Shown here in pieces: positions 29,101 to 37,632 of a DNA stretch of 64,000 nt. Made by a program: the position numbers and the translations under genes. The notes under the pieces were generated by a model that saw only the letters and a list, made by a program, of their open reading frames with translations, did no database searches and was not told where the DNA came from. Origin of the DNA: an uncultured Methanobrevibacter sp. Lineage in GTDB: Archaea; Methanobacteriota; Methanobacteria; Methanobacteriales; Methanobacteriaceae. The stretch covers positions 1-64,000 of the forward strand of contig NZ_CADCJB010000007.1 in the NCBI RefSeq assembly GCF_902801725.1. Reading direction: 5' to 3'. Each line of letters begins with the position of its first letter. The stretch's first letter is position 1.

Positions 29101-31047
29101 GCAGAAACCATCTTCCAAAACGGTACCCCAACTGTTTTTAACTATCCATGCGCCTTTAGCATAATTTCCGAAAACATCCTTACCATTATAATTGTCATCC
29201 CATCCTATAAGTGAAATGGTGTGATAGGTATTAATCCAATATACCGAAGCGGTAACAGCACCATAGTCCATAATAGCCCGTTTTATAGCATCATTATCAT
29301 CAGTATTTTTACGGACAGGCAAACAGTAAATATTTTGAACATGGACCAAAGGACTGAAGACTTCAGACAATCCAGAATAATCATCATATTCATCAAGGCT
29401 GTCATTTACTGGACCTAACCAACTTGCAAAGTAACTCATTGCCATACTATCAACCCCTCCTTCATTCGGCTCATAAGTTCTGCCGAAAAGGGAATAGTAT
29501 GACATTAAATTTTTAACATTTTCTTCGGAAAGGTCATATGATATTCCTGTCGCTTTCTTAAGGCATGCTTCCAGTGTAGCAATTGACCCGAATGACCAAC
29601 AATTAGCACCGCTAAACTGATTTTTAATTGGACTGATATAACCGTAATCCCTTGAGTCATAATATGACGGAACATTTGTCTGTGATTCAGGAACATAATT
29701 GATTAATGGTACAGCCTGATTAGAATTGAGATCATAAATTGTATTGTTTTCTCTGAAAACAGTATGTCCAAAATTGTCTTCTGAGTTATAAAAGGTAGTA
29801 TTGGTTAATGTTACTGAATCAGAAATTCTTGAATAGATTGCACCCCCACTATTGGCATGGGAATATTGAAAATGAGAGTTTTTAGAATAAATATTTCCCC
29901 TGTCGTTAAAAATAACACCACCCATAAAAGTTGCCGCATTATTATCAAAAATAATATTATTAATTATTAGATTTGAATTTAGATTACATATTGCACCGCC
30001 AAAATCAGATTTTCCATTACGAAAGACTCCATTCACGATGCTTAAACTGCAATTTTCATCATAAAATGTTCCACCACCATCACTTAAAGCAATATTATCT
30101 GAAAAATAACAATCATTGGAAGTTACAGTACTTGACTTAACTGCCATAACCCCTCCAAAACTGGAAGATTGTGAATAAAAAAATCTGGAATTTAACAAAT
30201 CAACATAATTATCTTCCGCATATATCACACCACCATATTTGGCGGAATTAAGATTGAATTCAGAATTGAAAATTCTTAGAACTGATTTCAAACTATATAT
30301 TGCTCCTCCTAAACGACGAGATGTAGAGTTATAAAAATATGAATTATTAATTAACACATTTGAATTATAAGCATCAATAACTGCTCCTGATTCACCTGAA
30401 TTACTTTGAAAAATACAATTATTTAATGTTATATTAGTCCTCGAATCTTTAGGGGAATCACAAACTATTACACCACCATAGCTATCATAAACATCTCCAT
30501 TATAATCTAAAGAACTTAAAGAAGTTTCATAAGAATCAGTAGAATAAAAAATAACATTATTTGCTTCCAAGTTTCCCTGATTAAGAATATTAATCTTATA
30601 GAATGTCAAGTCTTTTAATTCCAGAGATGAACCTTTTAGAATTTTGAAGTCGAAGTCAAATGAATTAGAAATAATATTGGTGGGGTTTTCATTTTCACCC
30701 ACAAATGTTATCTTTTGTGAAGCTGATGAAATTTTTATTAACTCATCCAATTCATAATTACCATTTGCAAAATAAGCAGTTCCCACATTGGTCAATTTAT
30801 TGGAACTTAAATATTTATATGGTTTTTCTTTTGATCCGTCTCCATCGACACTTGCCGATGCATCAAAATAAACTGTTTGTCCGCTTTCCAGGACATCTGA
30901 TTGTACTTCTGTAAGTTGTGTTTCATTCTGTGAAAATGCATCCAAAGCAACATCACCCGATTGGGTTGAATTGACATCACTTGCACTAACAACAGAAATT
31001 GCAAAGAGCAATATAATTATGGCAAATACTGATTTTTTATTAAACAT
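26197..31047 (-). CDS. Adhesin-like protein with embedded papain-type (C1A) cysteine protease
   Basis: 1,616 aa. Signal peptide (FAIIILLFAISVVSA); beta-helix/Pmp repeats with GGAI motifs (about 90-440); then a papain-like domain (about 455-690) with oxyanion Gln477, catalytic Cys483 in QFSGANCWSF, His609 in YHTISLIGWDD and Asn638 in VKNSWGT, so the catalytic set is complete. A beta-rich segment (about 700-830) follows, then repeated Ig-like/Big domains (about 840-1500) and a Lys-rich C-terminal domain ending NVKIRVV without a transmembrane anchor. Similar protease-adhesin fusions are known among methanogen adhesin-like proteins. It may cleave peptides of wall, host or neighbouring microbes, or process itself; the substrate is unknown. 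It is divergent from the symporter across 122 bp. Confidence 0.9.
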   Translation of the reverse strand: MFNKKSVFAIIILLFAISVVSASDVNSTQSGDVALDAFSQNETQLTEVQSDVLESGQTVYFDASASVDGDGSKEKPYKYLSSNKLTNVGTAYFANGNYELDELIKISSASQKITFVGENENPTNIISNSFDFDFKILKGSSLELKDLTFYKINILNQGNLEANNVIFYSTDSYETSLSSLDYNGDVYDSYGGVIVCDSPKDSRTNITLNNCIFQSNSGESGAVIDAYNSNVLINNSYFYNSTSRRLGGAIYSLKSVLRIFNSEFNLNSAKYGGVIYAEDNYVDLLNSRFFYSQSSSFGGVMAVKSSTVTSNDCYFSDNIALSDGGGTFYDENCSLSIVNGVFRNGKSDFGGAICNLNSNLIINNIIFDNNAATFMGGVIFNDRGNIYSKNSHFQYSHANSGGAIYSRISDSVTLTNTTFYNSEDNFGHTVFRENNTIYDLNSNQAVPLINYVPESQTNVPSYYDSRDYGYISPIKNQFSGANCWSFGSIATLEACLKKATGISYDLSEENVKNLMSYYSLFGRTYEPNEGGVDSMAMSYFASWLGPVNDSLDEYDDYSGLSEVFSPLVHVQNIYCLPVRKNTDDNDAIKRAIMDYGAVTASVYWINTYHTISLIGWDDNYNGKDVFGNYAKGAWIVKNSWGTVLEDGFCHMSYQKQFKNEIESPLSNFVYTFIFNDTEGYTRNYQYDFGGPNYIIIFNGSASYKNTFTSFGDEKLSAFSTFFIDPTNYEVSVYVGNNLVLTQKGYSPAGYYTIPFNSPIKLASGTKFTIVIKNYNSGNNSIPLCDASRINKVTFADNVSFIYNQTCDYWQDLYDYKSGCYVACIKAFTTPLELKDVTITVDKLTEVEAYKEISINVKLSNSQINGGTVAITINNKNYYAYVKNGQACLKVTFNETGTYSLSAEYKNNIYKSNVVKFNFNVIKPVISISAPDVSKYYGGPEKFTATVMKNGKPLVEDYVTININGKSYSVKTNTAGQASIDLNQAVGIYDVTTVYGRDSKASKVTIKSTIAVRDVTGSYFNAKASGTFLNANGQPLAGKEVTFKINNMEFKATTNNNGVATAKIDLNVGSYNVIAVNQATKEEKQFKLTITKSSPDVSIFTSQIEDSVTITVSLNPSTATGNIVFTFEQEDYPSSIHEGNASLIITDLKSGSYNYSISYAGDANMNGFTASEKFDVTSNVVVSASDLEKYYGNPESFKVYITDNDKPLSGAEVNFIFQGDVYAATTGSDGVASIKIPLGPGIYEIKYQYKDISGSSKIIVKTTVTADNLSYVYEDSYVKATFIDSEGKAISNANVAFKINDVNYKGVTDSKGVASTSVLLGAGNYNVEVTNPATNEFKQFKLTVSKKTPKIEFLTDDNGKILIAKLSSAKATGKIIFTFEGKDYPEQIVNGESRFNIPPVTKGTYLIPVKYSGDNNFNSYSTRVNVNVIDESPVLSANSVNKVYGDSKRLIIKLVDYKGNPIKNAKVYANVVASNGVKFNYYTLTTNANGEAKLACNFPAKTYSVVISSSSCKNIKAKVVVKKAATKLYASSKSFKLKVKPKKYVITLKNNLNKAMKRTKVTLKIGRITYSTKTNNYGKATFKITKLNKKGTYAAKIRYGGNAYYNGVSKNVKIRVV

Positions 31048-31169
31048 AACAATATTATGTGTTTAATTAAATATAAATGTTATAAAGATACAGCTTTCAT
31101 TAGCAAAAAAAAACAACATTTATAAAATTTATAAAATATATATTATATTGTAAATTTTTGGAGTAAAAA

Positions 31170-32465
31170 ATGTTAAATAAACTAAAAAAGATAAGCTTAA
31201 GTAATTGGATATTAATCGGAATGATTTTAGGTATCCTTGTTGGCTTTATTTTGAATTTTTGGGTTACAGATCCTTTTATAAAAAACATTATACTGATGGA
31301 CAATGTTTTCTACTTTGGAGGTACAGGATTTATCCGCCTCATGAAAATGTTGGTCGTGCCTCTTGTTTTTTGTTCGATTATTGTGGGAGTTTCATCAATT
31401 TCAGATATTAGAAAAATTGGTTCAATTGGTGGAACTACTGTACTGCTCTATCTCTTAACTACTGCCCTAGCTGTTTCCATTGCTCTTTTAATAGCTGGAA
31501 TAATAAAACCAGGAGTGGGATTGCATATGGCCAGTTTAATTGAGCAATCAAATGTCACTGTTAATCAAACAATGACAGATACACTATTGAACATGATTCC
31601 GGAAAACCCAATTAATTCCTTAGCTTCAGGAGATATGCTGCCGGTAATTATCTTTGGAGTACTCATAGGTATAATCTTAGCAAAATTAAAAAATGAAACC
31701 CAAACATTTAACAAACTTTTTTCAGAAGGAAATACTATCATGATGGAAATGACCTCAATTGTAATGAAGTTTGCACCTATTGGTGTATTCTGTTTGATGG
31801 CTCGGACTTTTGCAGGACTTGGTGTTGATGGTTTACTTCCATTAAGCAAATATATCCTATGCGTCCTTATAGGTTTAGCAATACAGGGATTTATCGTATA
31901 TCCAACATTACTTGTCATATTTACACGTTTAAATCCATTGAAATTCTTTAGGAAGTTTACTTCAGTAATGTTTTTTGCATTTTCATCATCAACTTCGAAT
32001 GCAACAATTCCTCTGAATTTAGAAAAACTGTCTGAATTGGGAGTTTCACGTGACGTTTCATCATTTACAATCCCATTAGGCGCCACCATCAACATGGATG
32101 GAACCGCTATCATGCAAGGTTGTGCGGTAATGTTTGCTGCACAGGCTTACGGTATAGATTTAACTACAAGTGCTCTTTTAACAGTAGTTTTCACTGCGGT
32201 GATGGCATCCATTGGAACAGCAGGTGTTCCTTCAGTTGGACTCATTACATTAACCATGGTATTTAATTCAATTGGACTTCCGGTAGATGCTATTGGAATA
32301 ATAATGGGAATAGACCATATCCTTGATATGTTCAGAACTGCAGTAAATGTAACCGGAGACGCCATTTGTACAATTATTGTTTCATTCAGAAGCAAGTCGA
32401 TAGATTTAGATGTGTTTAACGGTGAAAAAGAAATTGAAAAAACTGAAATTGAATATTTCGACTAA
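31170..32465 (+). CDS. Dicarboxylate/amino acid:cation symporter (DAACS family)
   Basis: 431 aa with about eight membrane spans. The re-entrant, serine-rich SSSTSNATIPLNLE and the substrate-site GATINMDGTAIMQG are diagnostic of the GltPh/DctA family, as is SIGTAGVPSVGLITL near the second hairpin. It should import glutamate, aspartate or C4-dicarboxylates with Na+ or H+; the sequence alone does not decide. TTTTGGAG precedes the ATG. It has its own terminator at 32452-32480. Confidence 0.93.
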   Translation: MLNKLKKISLSNWILIGMILGILVGFILNFWVTDPFIKNIILMDNVFYFGGTGFIRLMKMLVVPLVFCSIIVGVSSISDIRKIGSIGGTTVLLYLLTTALAVSIALLIAGIIKPGVGLHMASLIEQSNVTVNQTMTDTLLNMIPENPINSLASGDMLPVIIFGVLIGIILAKLKNETQTFNKLFSEGNTIMMEMTSIVMKFAPIGVFCLMARTFAGLGVDGLLPLSKYILCVLIGLAIQGFIVYPTLLVIFTRLNPLKFFRKFTSVMFFAFSSSTSNATIPLNLEKLSELGVSRDVSSFTIPLGATINMDGTAIMQGCAVMFAAQAYGIDLTTSALLTVVFTAVMASIGTAGVPSVGLITLTMVFNSIGLPVDAIGIIMGIDHILDMFRTAVNVTGDAICTIIVSFRSKSIDLDVFNGEKEIEKTEIEYFD

Positions 32466-32490
32466 AATAGCCGAAATATTTTTATCTTTT
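32452..32490 (+). terminator. Terminator of the symporter gene
   Basis: AATATTTCG (32452-32460) and CGAAATATT (32472-32480) form a perfect 9-bp stem spanning the stop codon, followed by a run rich in T. Confidence 0.65.
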
Positions 32491-32503
32491 TTTGAAAAAT
32501 TAA

Positions 32504-34810
32504 TTATTTGGCTTCGTTTAATTCTAAAATCTTATTATCGAAGTCTGTTAATTTGCGGGCGAGTCCTGTAAAGTATGGAATATAGACTTTTGAAAAGGTA
32601 ACCCTTTCCGGATTGTGACCCATCTCGGCAATGCATTCTTTAACCATTCCGATTTTACGTTCCACTTCATCATACATTAAATCGCCAGGGAATTCACCTA
32701 TGAATATTCCATCCGCACCGTTTTCAAGTGCATATCTTATATGTCTCGGCCTTACACGGTTTACAGAAATTACCTTGATAATGTGTATCGATTCAGGGTA
32801 GGACAATCTGTTGACCCCAATATTGTCTGCAGCAGTATAACCAATGTTATCTAAAAAGACCAGAATCATACGTTCGCCTTCACGTTTTTTAGACAATACC
32901 CCATTGATTGTGGCAACAATCTTTTCATCAACATTGCCGTTTACTGTAATTGCCCTCTGCTTACAGTCCACAAGGCATTTTCCACATCCGGTACAGCTCA
33001 TCGGATCAATGTAAATTTCATCATCCTGTATGCTCATTGATTTGTATTTGCATCTGGAAATACACTCTCCGCAAACAGTACATTTTTCCTTATCAATTTC
33101 AGCAATGAACGGTTCAATTTCAACACCACCATAGTTATATTCAGAAACTTTGGCTGCTGCTGCAGTCGCCTGCATAATTGAATCGGTTATGTCCTTTGGG
33201 TCCTGTGCTGTTCCACAAACATATATTCCCTGCACATCAGTCGCAACCGGCTTGATTTTCGGATGTGACTCCTTAATAAATCCGTCTTCGGTTGTTCCGA
33301 TATTCAATGTTTCAGCAATTTCCCGAGTACCCATTGACGGCTCCATTGCAGTAGACAATACCACCATATCAGCTTCAATCTCTACGAATTCACCTTTAAT
33401 AGTATCTTCTGTTCTTACAATGAAATTATCTCCTTTTTTAACAACTTCGCCAGGACGTCCCCTTAAAAATCTCACTTCATTTTCCTGAGTGTGTTTGTAA
33501 TACTTTTCAAACATTCCAGGAGTTCTAACATCAGTATAGCATATCAAAACATCAGTATCAGGATATTTATGTTTAATGATATTGGCATTCTTCAGGGCTA
33601 CGGTACAGCATATCTTTGAACAGTATCTATGGCCGTCCGGTTTTTCATCCCTGGAACCTACACATTGTATCATCACAACACGCTTTGGAACTTCCCCATT
33701 TGATTTCAGGAGCTTTCCTTTAGTAGGTCCGTTTACACCAGTGATACGTCCAAGTTCAGACTGGGTTATTACATCAGCATATCTGGTGTATCCGTATTCT
33801 GGCCTTTTTTCCATGTCAAATAACTTATGGCCTGTTGCAACTATAATCGATCCGACCTGAAGCAATGACTTTTCAGGCTTTTGCCTTAATTTAATGGCTC
33901 TCATATTACATGTTCTAAAGCAATCCCCACATTTTGAACAGTTGTCCATATCTATTACATAGCTTTCAGGATAAGACTGTCCAAATGGCCTGTAAATTGC
34001 TTTTCTCATTGACAGATTGTCATTCCAGTCATTTGGAACTTCCACTTCACATACTTCTGCACATTTTCCGCATGCAATACATTTTTCCGTATCGACATAT
34101 CTTGGAGACTGTTCCACAATCAGATTGTATGTTCCTGCCCTTCTTTCAGATTCAATTACTTTCGCATTAGTTAAAACTTCAATATTTTCATTCCAGACAA
34201 GTTCATTCAAAATAGGATTCAAAAGGCACATTCCACATTCCTCAGCAATTTTGACAGGTGAAAATACCTTACCTATCTTCGCCATATGCCCTCCGATTGA
34301 AGGTGACTGTTCTATGATTGTGACTTTGGTTCCCTGCTTTGCAAGAGACAATGCAGCATTCATTCCTGCAATCCCCCCACCTATTACCGCCACTTCATCA
34401 GGAGTCTGGCAATATATTGGATCAACCGCATCGGACTGCTTCACTTTCTCGATAGATGCATTGATTAATGTAATGGCCTTATGGGTTGCCCTTTCACTGT
34501 CATCATGAACCCATGAACACTGTTCCCTGATGTTGGCCATGTCCATAAGATAAGGATTCAGAGGTTTTACATAATCCTGGAATGTTTTTTCGTGGCTTAT
34601 CGGTGAGCATGCAGCAACTACAACCCTGTCAAGGTTATGGTCGAATATGGCATCACGAATAATTTTACGACCGTTAAGAGAACATAGGTTTTCAAACTGT
34701 CCGATAAATTCAACATCTAAAGAGTCTCTCACTTCATCCAAATCAATAACATCTGCAATATTTCCTCCACATTCACATAAAAACACGCCAACTTTTAAAT
34801 CATCCCTCAT
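32504..34810 (-). CDS. hdrA: HdrA-like protein fused to a cysteine-less MvhD-like domain
   Basis: 768 aa. The HdrA body has an N-terminal VGVFLCECGGNI segment, the FAD motif VAVIGGGIAGMNAALSLAKQ (about 145), SIGGHMAKIGK with ECGMCLLNP, and four ferredoxin motifs (CIACGKCAEVC, CSKCGDCFRTC, CTVCGECISRC, CTGCGKCLVDC). From about 648 an MvhD-like domain follows (ILVFLDNIGYTAADN, RVRPRHIRYALENGADGIFI, FPGDLMYDE). MvhD normally binds a [2Fe-2S] cluster through Cys clusters at three places; here all are replaced (FLDNIGY, SVNRVRP, GEFPGDLMY). No cysteine remains in this domain. ATGA overlap with hdrB. Flavin-based electron transfer is likely, but input from a hydrogenase through MvhD is doubtful. 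Confidence 0.9.
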   Translation of the reverse strand: MRDDLKVGVFLCECGGNIADVIDLDEVRDSLDVEFIGQFENLCSLNGRKIIRDAIFDHNLDRVVVAACSPISHEKTFQDYVKPLNPYLMDMANIREQCSWVHDDSERATHKAITLINASIEKVKQSDAVDPIYCQTPDEVAVIGGGIAGMNAALSLAKQGTKVTIIEQSPSIGGHMAKIGKVFSPVKIAEECGMCLLNPILNELVWNENIEVLTNAKVIESERRAGTYNLIVEQSPRYVDTEKCIACGKCAEVCEVEVPNDWNDNLSMRKAIYRPFGQSYPESYVIDMDNCSKCGDCFRTCNMRAIKLRQKPEKSLLQVGSIIVATGHKLFDMEKRPEYGYTRYADVITQSELGRITGVNGPTKGKLLKSNGEVPKRVVMIQCVGSRDEKPDGHRYCSKICCTVALKNANIIKHKYPDTDVLICYTDVRTPGMFEKYYKHTQENEVRFLRGRPGEVVKKGDNFIVRTEDTIKGEFVEIEADMVVLSTAMEPSMGTREIAETLNIGTTEDGFIKESHPKIKPVATDVQGIYVCGTAQDPKDITDSIMQATAAAAKVSEYNYGGVEIEPFIAEIDKEKCTVCGECISRCKYKSMSIQDDEIYIDPMSCTGCGKCLVDCKQRAITVNGNVDEKIVATINGVLSKKREGERMILVFLDNIGYTAADNIGVNRLSYPESIHIIKVISVNRVRPRHIRYALENGADGIFIGEFPGDLMYDEVERKIGMVKECIAEMGHNPERVTFSKVYIPYFTGLARKLTDFDNKILELNEAK

Positions 34811-35751
34811 TTTTCAACCTCCTTCAAATCTTTAATAACAGAATCAATTGGTACGGTATGGGCTTTAGCACCTATTACCTTATCTAAATCACCACCCATA
34901 GCCAATGCTACAAACTGAGCAATATTCAAATGGATTGCCCTGAATTTCCTTTTTTCCCTATCTGCAATCAGATGCTGATATCTGTCGAACTGAATATGGC
35001 AATTAGGACACAAATGCACCATGATATCCACATCCTCATCACATATTGCATTCATCTTATCGGCAGTCGCACTGAATGACAGCTCTGGATTTGAATATCT
35101 CTGTCTGAATCCTGTTCCACATGTGGCTCTTTTGTGGTCATACCAACCGATGGTTTCACAACCGCAAGCTCCAATTATATCATCCAATATATGGGGATCC
35201 CTTACACCCCCGACAGTATCTTCATAATGCACTTTGCAATAGTGGCATCCGTGGTGAGTGGCTATTGTATAATCGCTTAAATCATACTTTATCTTATCAG
35301 GAATTTCATCAATTTTATTATATAATATATCAACAACATGAAAAATATTTTCAGTAGGCTTCAATTCATCCTTTTCATACTTCAAATGACCCAATCCATT
35401 TTCATCGAATAGATTATTGATTTTTTCCCTCAATTCATCCTTATTATTCAATAGCTTTACTGATTTCTTATTTATCGCGTAGCATGTTGCACACATCATT
35501 ACAAGATTGGGCCTGTCTAAATCCTTAGCTATTCTGAAATTACGGGCCCCAATGGCAGATGTGGAAAGCTGGTCAAAGACATCAGAGTAATGTCCAAGCC
35601 CAGTACAGCATGTTTGCTTTTCAGAAATTGCATAGTCAACTCCAAGCTTATCGAATACGAATTTAGTGGATGCTTCAACACCAGGATATTCGACACTGAC
35701 AAGGCAGCTTCTAAAAAGAAGTATGTTTTTATCCGGAATTTCTTTCATCAT
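34807..35751 (-). CDS. hdrB: HdrB-like protein with altered second CCG motif
   Basis: 314 aa. The two cysteine-rich (CCG) domains of HdrB normally each bind a noncubane [4Fe-4S] cluster. The first is intact: Cys16, Cys48-Cys49 and Cys87-x2-Cys90. The second reads HHGC...KRATCGTG...CPNC, so the CC pair is Thr-Cys and the usual GG following is changed to TGF. Extra cysteines (HYC, GACGC) lie nearby. Overlap of 4 bp with hdrC and hdrA. Active-site cluster chemistry at the second site may be altered, which argues for a substrate other than CoM-S-S-CoB. Confidence 0.88.
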   Translation of the reverse strand: MMKEIPDKNILLFRSCLVSVEYPGVEASTKFVFDKLGVDYAISEKQTCCTGLGHYSDVFDQLSTSAIGARNFRIAKDLDRPNLVMMCATCYAINKKSVKLLNNKDELREKINNLFDENGLGHLKYEKDELKPTENIFHVVDILYNKIDEIPDKIKYDLSDYTIATHHGCHYCKVHYEDTVGGVRDPHILDDIIGACGCETIGWYDHKRATCGTGFRQRYSNPELSFSATADKMNAICDEDVDIMVHLCPNCHIQFDRYQHLIADREKRKFRAIHLNIAQFVALAMGGDLDKVIGAKAHTVPIDSVIKDLKEVEK

Positions 35752-36344
35752 TCTTCCTCCTGAGATTGCCTTATCTTTTCAATTCTGTCCTTGAAACCTG
35801 TGATTGTCAATATTGTACTGACTTCATCAATAACTTCCTCTGGAGGCATTAACGGCGGGTTCAACTCAAGTTCATCTCTTATATCGCCCAAGTTTTGCCT
35901 GAATTCCCACCAGCCAGGAACATCTCTCCTGATGTCCTCAAAGAATATTTCAGGAATTGCTCCGATAGCAGCTGTAAAATAACTGTCTGCAAATCCCATA
36001 TATTCATATAGCTTATCATAACCTATTCCATTATTAATTGCAAACTGCTTGAGGATTTGATTAACTTCGCATACACTGTTTCCAACAGGACATACGCTAT
36101 GACAAGTATAGCAATAAAAGCAATTCCAGATATTGTCATCTTCCATAATTGTCATGTCACCCTCCAAAACCCTTTCTATAATGTCACGGGGATTATAGTC
36201 AGAATGACGGGCTGCAGGGCATGTTGATGTGCACATTCCACATTGAACACATTTCAATACACCATCCTCCTTTGAATTTTTAACATCAAGAATGATGTCC
36301 TCAGCAAAGTCTATTGGTGAATCAGTTATTTTTTGAGTAGTCAT
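35748..36344 (-). CDS. hdrC: HdrC-like iron-sulfur protein
   Basis: I start this at ATG 36344 (MTTQKITDSP, 198 aa), because GGTGATT lies 5 nt upstream; a longer frame from 36380 would overlap the preceding gene by 26 bp. Two [4Fe-4S] motifs are present, CVQCGMCTSTCP and CFYCYTCHSVCP, with the HdrC-type spacing. HdrC passes electrons from HdrA to HdrB. The second motif is followed by VGNSVCEVNQILKQFAI, as in the family. It is the first of hdrCBA and follows the COG1900 gene by 10 bp. Confidence 0.9.
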   Translation of the reverse strand: MTTQKITDSPIDFAEDIILDVKNSKEDGVLKCVQCGMCTSTCPAARHSDYNPRDIIERVLEGDMTIMEDDNIWNCFYCYTCHSVCPVGNSVCEVNQILKQFAINNGIGYDKLYEYMGFADSYFTAAIGAIPEIFFEDIRRDVPGWWEFRQNLGDIRDELELNPPLMPPEEVIDEVSTILTITGFKDRIEKIRQSQEEE

Positions 36345-36354
36345 ATAATCACCA

Positions 36355-37605
36355 CTATAATTTAAATTCCTTATTTTCAATCATTTTCTTTAATTTTAAA
36401 GATAATTTATTGGCTCTCAGCCTATCTGATTGTCTGCATATAATAGGAACGTTGACATTTCTTCCGTCAATTTCCAAATCAACATCTCCAGTGTTCATGT
36501 CAAATGCATCATGTTTGCAGTAATGTGCACACATTCCGCATCCGAAACAGTATGCTGGATTTAATCTTTCATTTTTAAATGCATTTGTAGGACATACTTC
36601 CTCTACACGACAGCTTTCGCAATTTTCACATTCTAATCTGTTGAATTGAGGCCTTAAGTCATATTCACCCCACATTTCCCTGTAATTGGTATTGGTAAGT
36701 GGCAAGTGGCGTCCTTTGATATCTGCCACAGGCAAGTCAATGTCTTCATCCCTGACAAGTAAATTGTTGTATATTTCTTCTGTCAATACGGGAATTGGAA
36801 TTGCCACAGTATCATAGACCTCTCCGCCCTGACCTGTCTTGAATCCTCCAAGATAATATGGATCCATTTTGCATAAATCTGCTGACAACATCAGATTTGG
36901 CTTTTCAGGACTTGACCTTGTACCGTCTCCCAATATATAACCTTCAGCACCATTAATCAAAACCTTCTTGCCCTGCCTAATTACATTGTGAGGAATGTCA
37001 TTTTGAAGAGGATTCAAATCACCGCATCCTGAAAATGTCAAACCGGACAGATTACCTTCAAGAGGAACTGCTGCAAATATTGATGAAATGGCTTCTTTAT
37101 TCGGATTTGTAAATGCAGTGTAGTTTTTGAATGCCATACGAGTTCCGATAATCTGACCTCTTGTAATATCTTTCATTGTTATGGTGTTTTCAATTGTTTT
37201 TCCCTCTGCAGTTTCAATTCTGACATCAATTTCTTTTCCTTCCAGAAGTTCCTTCAGCAAGAATCCTCCACCATAATTTCCATCATGAATAGAATGGGCA
37301 GTTCCATGAAGAATTGCATCAACCGAACCAAGCCACTCATTCGGACAAGGCCCAGCATATGCCGGAACACCATTCAGGTAAACTTCATTTGCCCTTATGA
37401 ATTCACCTGGGGCGGAAACTATGAAGTTTAGTATGGCTGCCGTACCGCTCATTACGCCACATGTTCCTGTTGTTATGACATCCACATCTTCAAAAGCCGG
37501 TGCCTCATCATTTTTAACAAGTTTTTTAAATTCTTCTGCAGTATATATTTTAGCTTCACCGTCATCAATTTTCCTGTTGATTTGGTCAATGCTTTTAGTT
37601 TTCAA
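36355..37605 (-). CDS. COG1900 (DUF39) sulfurtransferase with C-terminal 2x[4Fe-4S] domain
   Basis: 416 aa. The N-terminal part carries the family signatures TGTCGVMSGTAAIL (with a conserved Cys), AGPCPNEWLG, NYGGGFLLKELLEG and GCGDLNPLQND. The C-terminal part has two ferredoxin motifs, CENCESCRVEEVCP and CFGCGMCAHYCK. In Methanosarcina the COG1900 protein with its separate ferredoxin partner converts aspartate semialdehyde to homocysteine (Rauch and Perona work). Here the ferredoxin is fused. It lies between comA and hdrC in one operon. The first ferredoxin motif has five rather than three residues before its last Cys. Confidence 0.88.
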   Translation of the reverse strand: MKTKSIDQINRKIDDGEAKIYTAEEFKKLVKNDEAPAFEDVDVITTGTCGVMSGTAAILNFIVSAPGEFIRANEVYLNGVPAYAGPCPNEWLGSVDAILHGTAHSIHDGNYGGGFLLKELLEGKEIDVRIETAEGKTIENTITMKDITRGQIIGTRMAFKNYTAFTNPNKEAISSIFAAVPLEGNLSGLTFSGCGDLNPLQNDIPHNVIRQGKKVLINGAEGYILGDGTRSSPEKPNLMLSADLCKMDPYYLGGFKTGQGGEVYDTVAIPIPVLTEEIYNNLLVRDEDIDLPVADIKGRHLPLTNTNYREMWGEYDLRPQFNRLECENCESCRVEEVCPTNAFKNERLNPAYCFGCGMCAHYCKHDAFDMNTGDVDLEIDGRNVNVPIICRQSDRLRANKLSLKLKKMIENKEFKL

Positions 37606-37632
37606 TTTAACTACCTTCTTTACGTTTTTAGA

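Noticed and set aside
34017-34508. 163-aa open frame opposite hdrA
   Set aside because: Shadow of the conserved HdrA coding sequence, with no start signal and no recognisable motif.
32504-34810. Possible selenocysteine in HdrA
   Set aside because: No in-frame TGA or truncation is present, and the residues in the usual positions are Cys or unrelated; no SECIS-like element was noticed.
32504-36344. Annotating hdrCBA simply as the methanogenic heterodisulfide reductase
   Set aside because: The altered HdrB second site, the cysteine-less MvhD-like domain and the comA/COG1900 context all differ from what the methanogenic complex needs.
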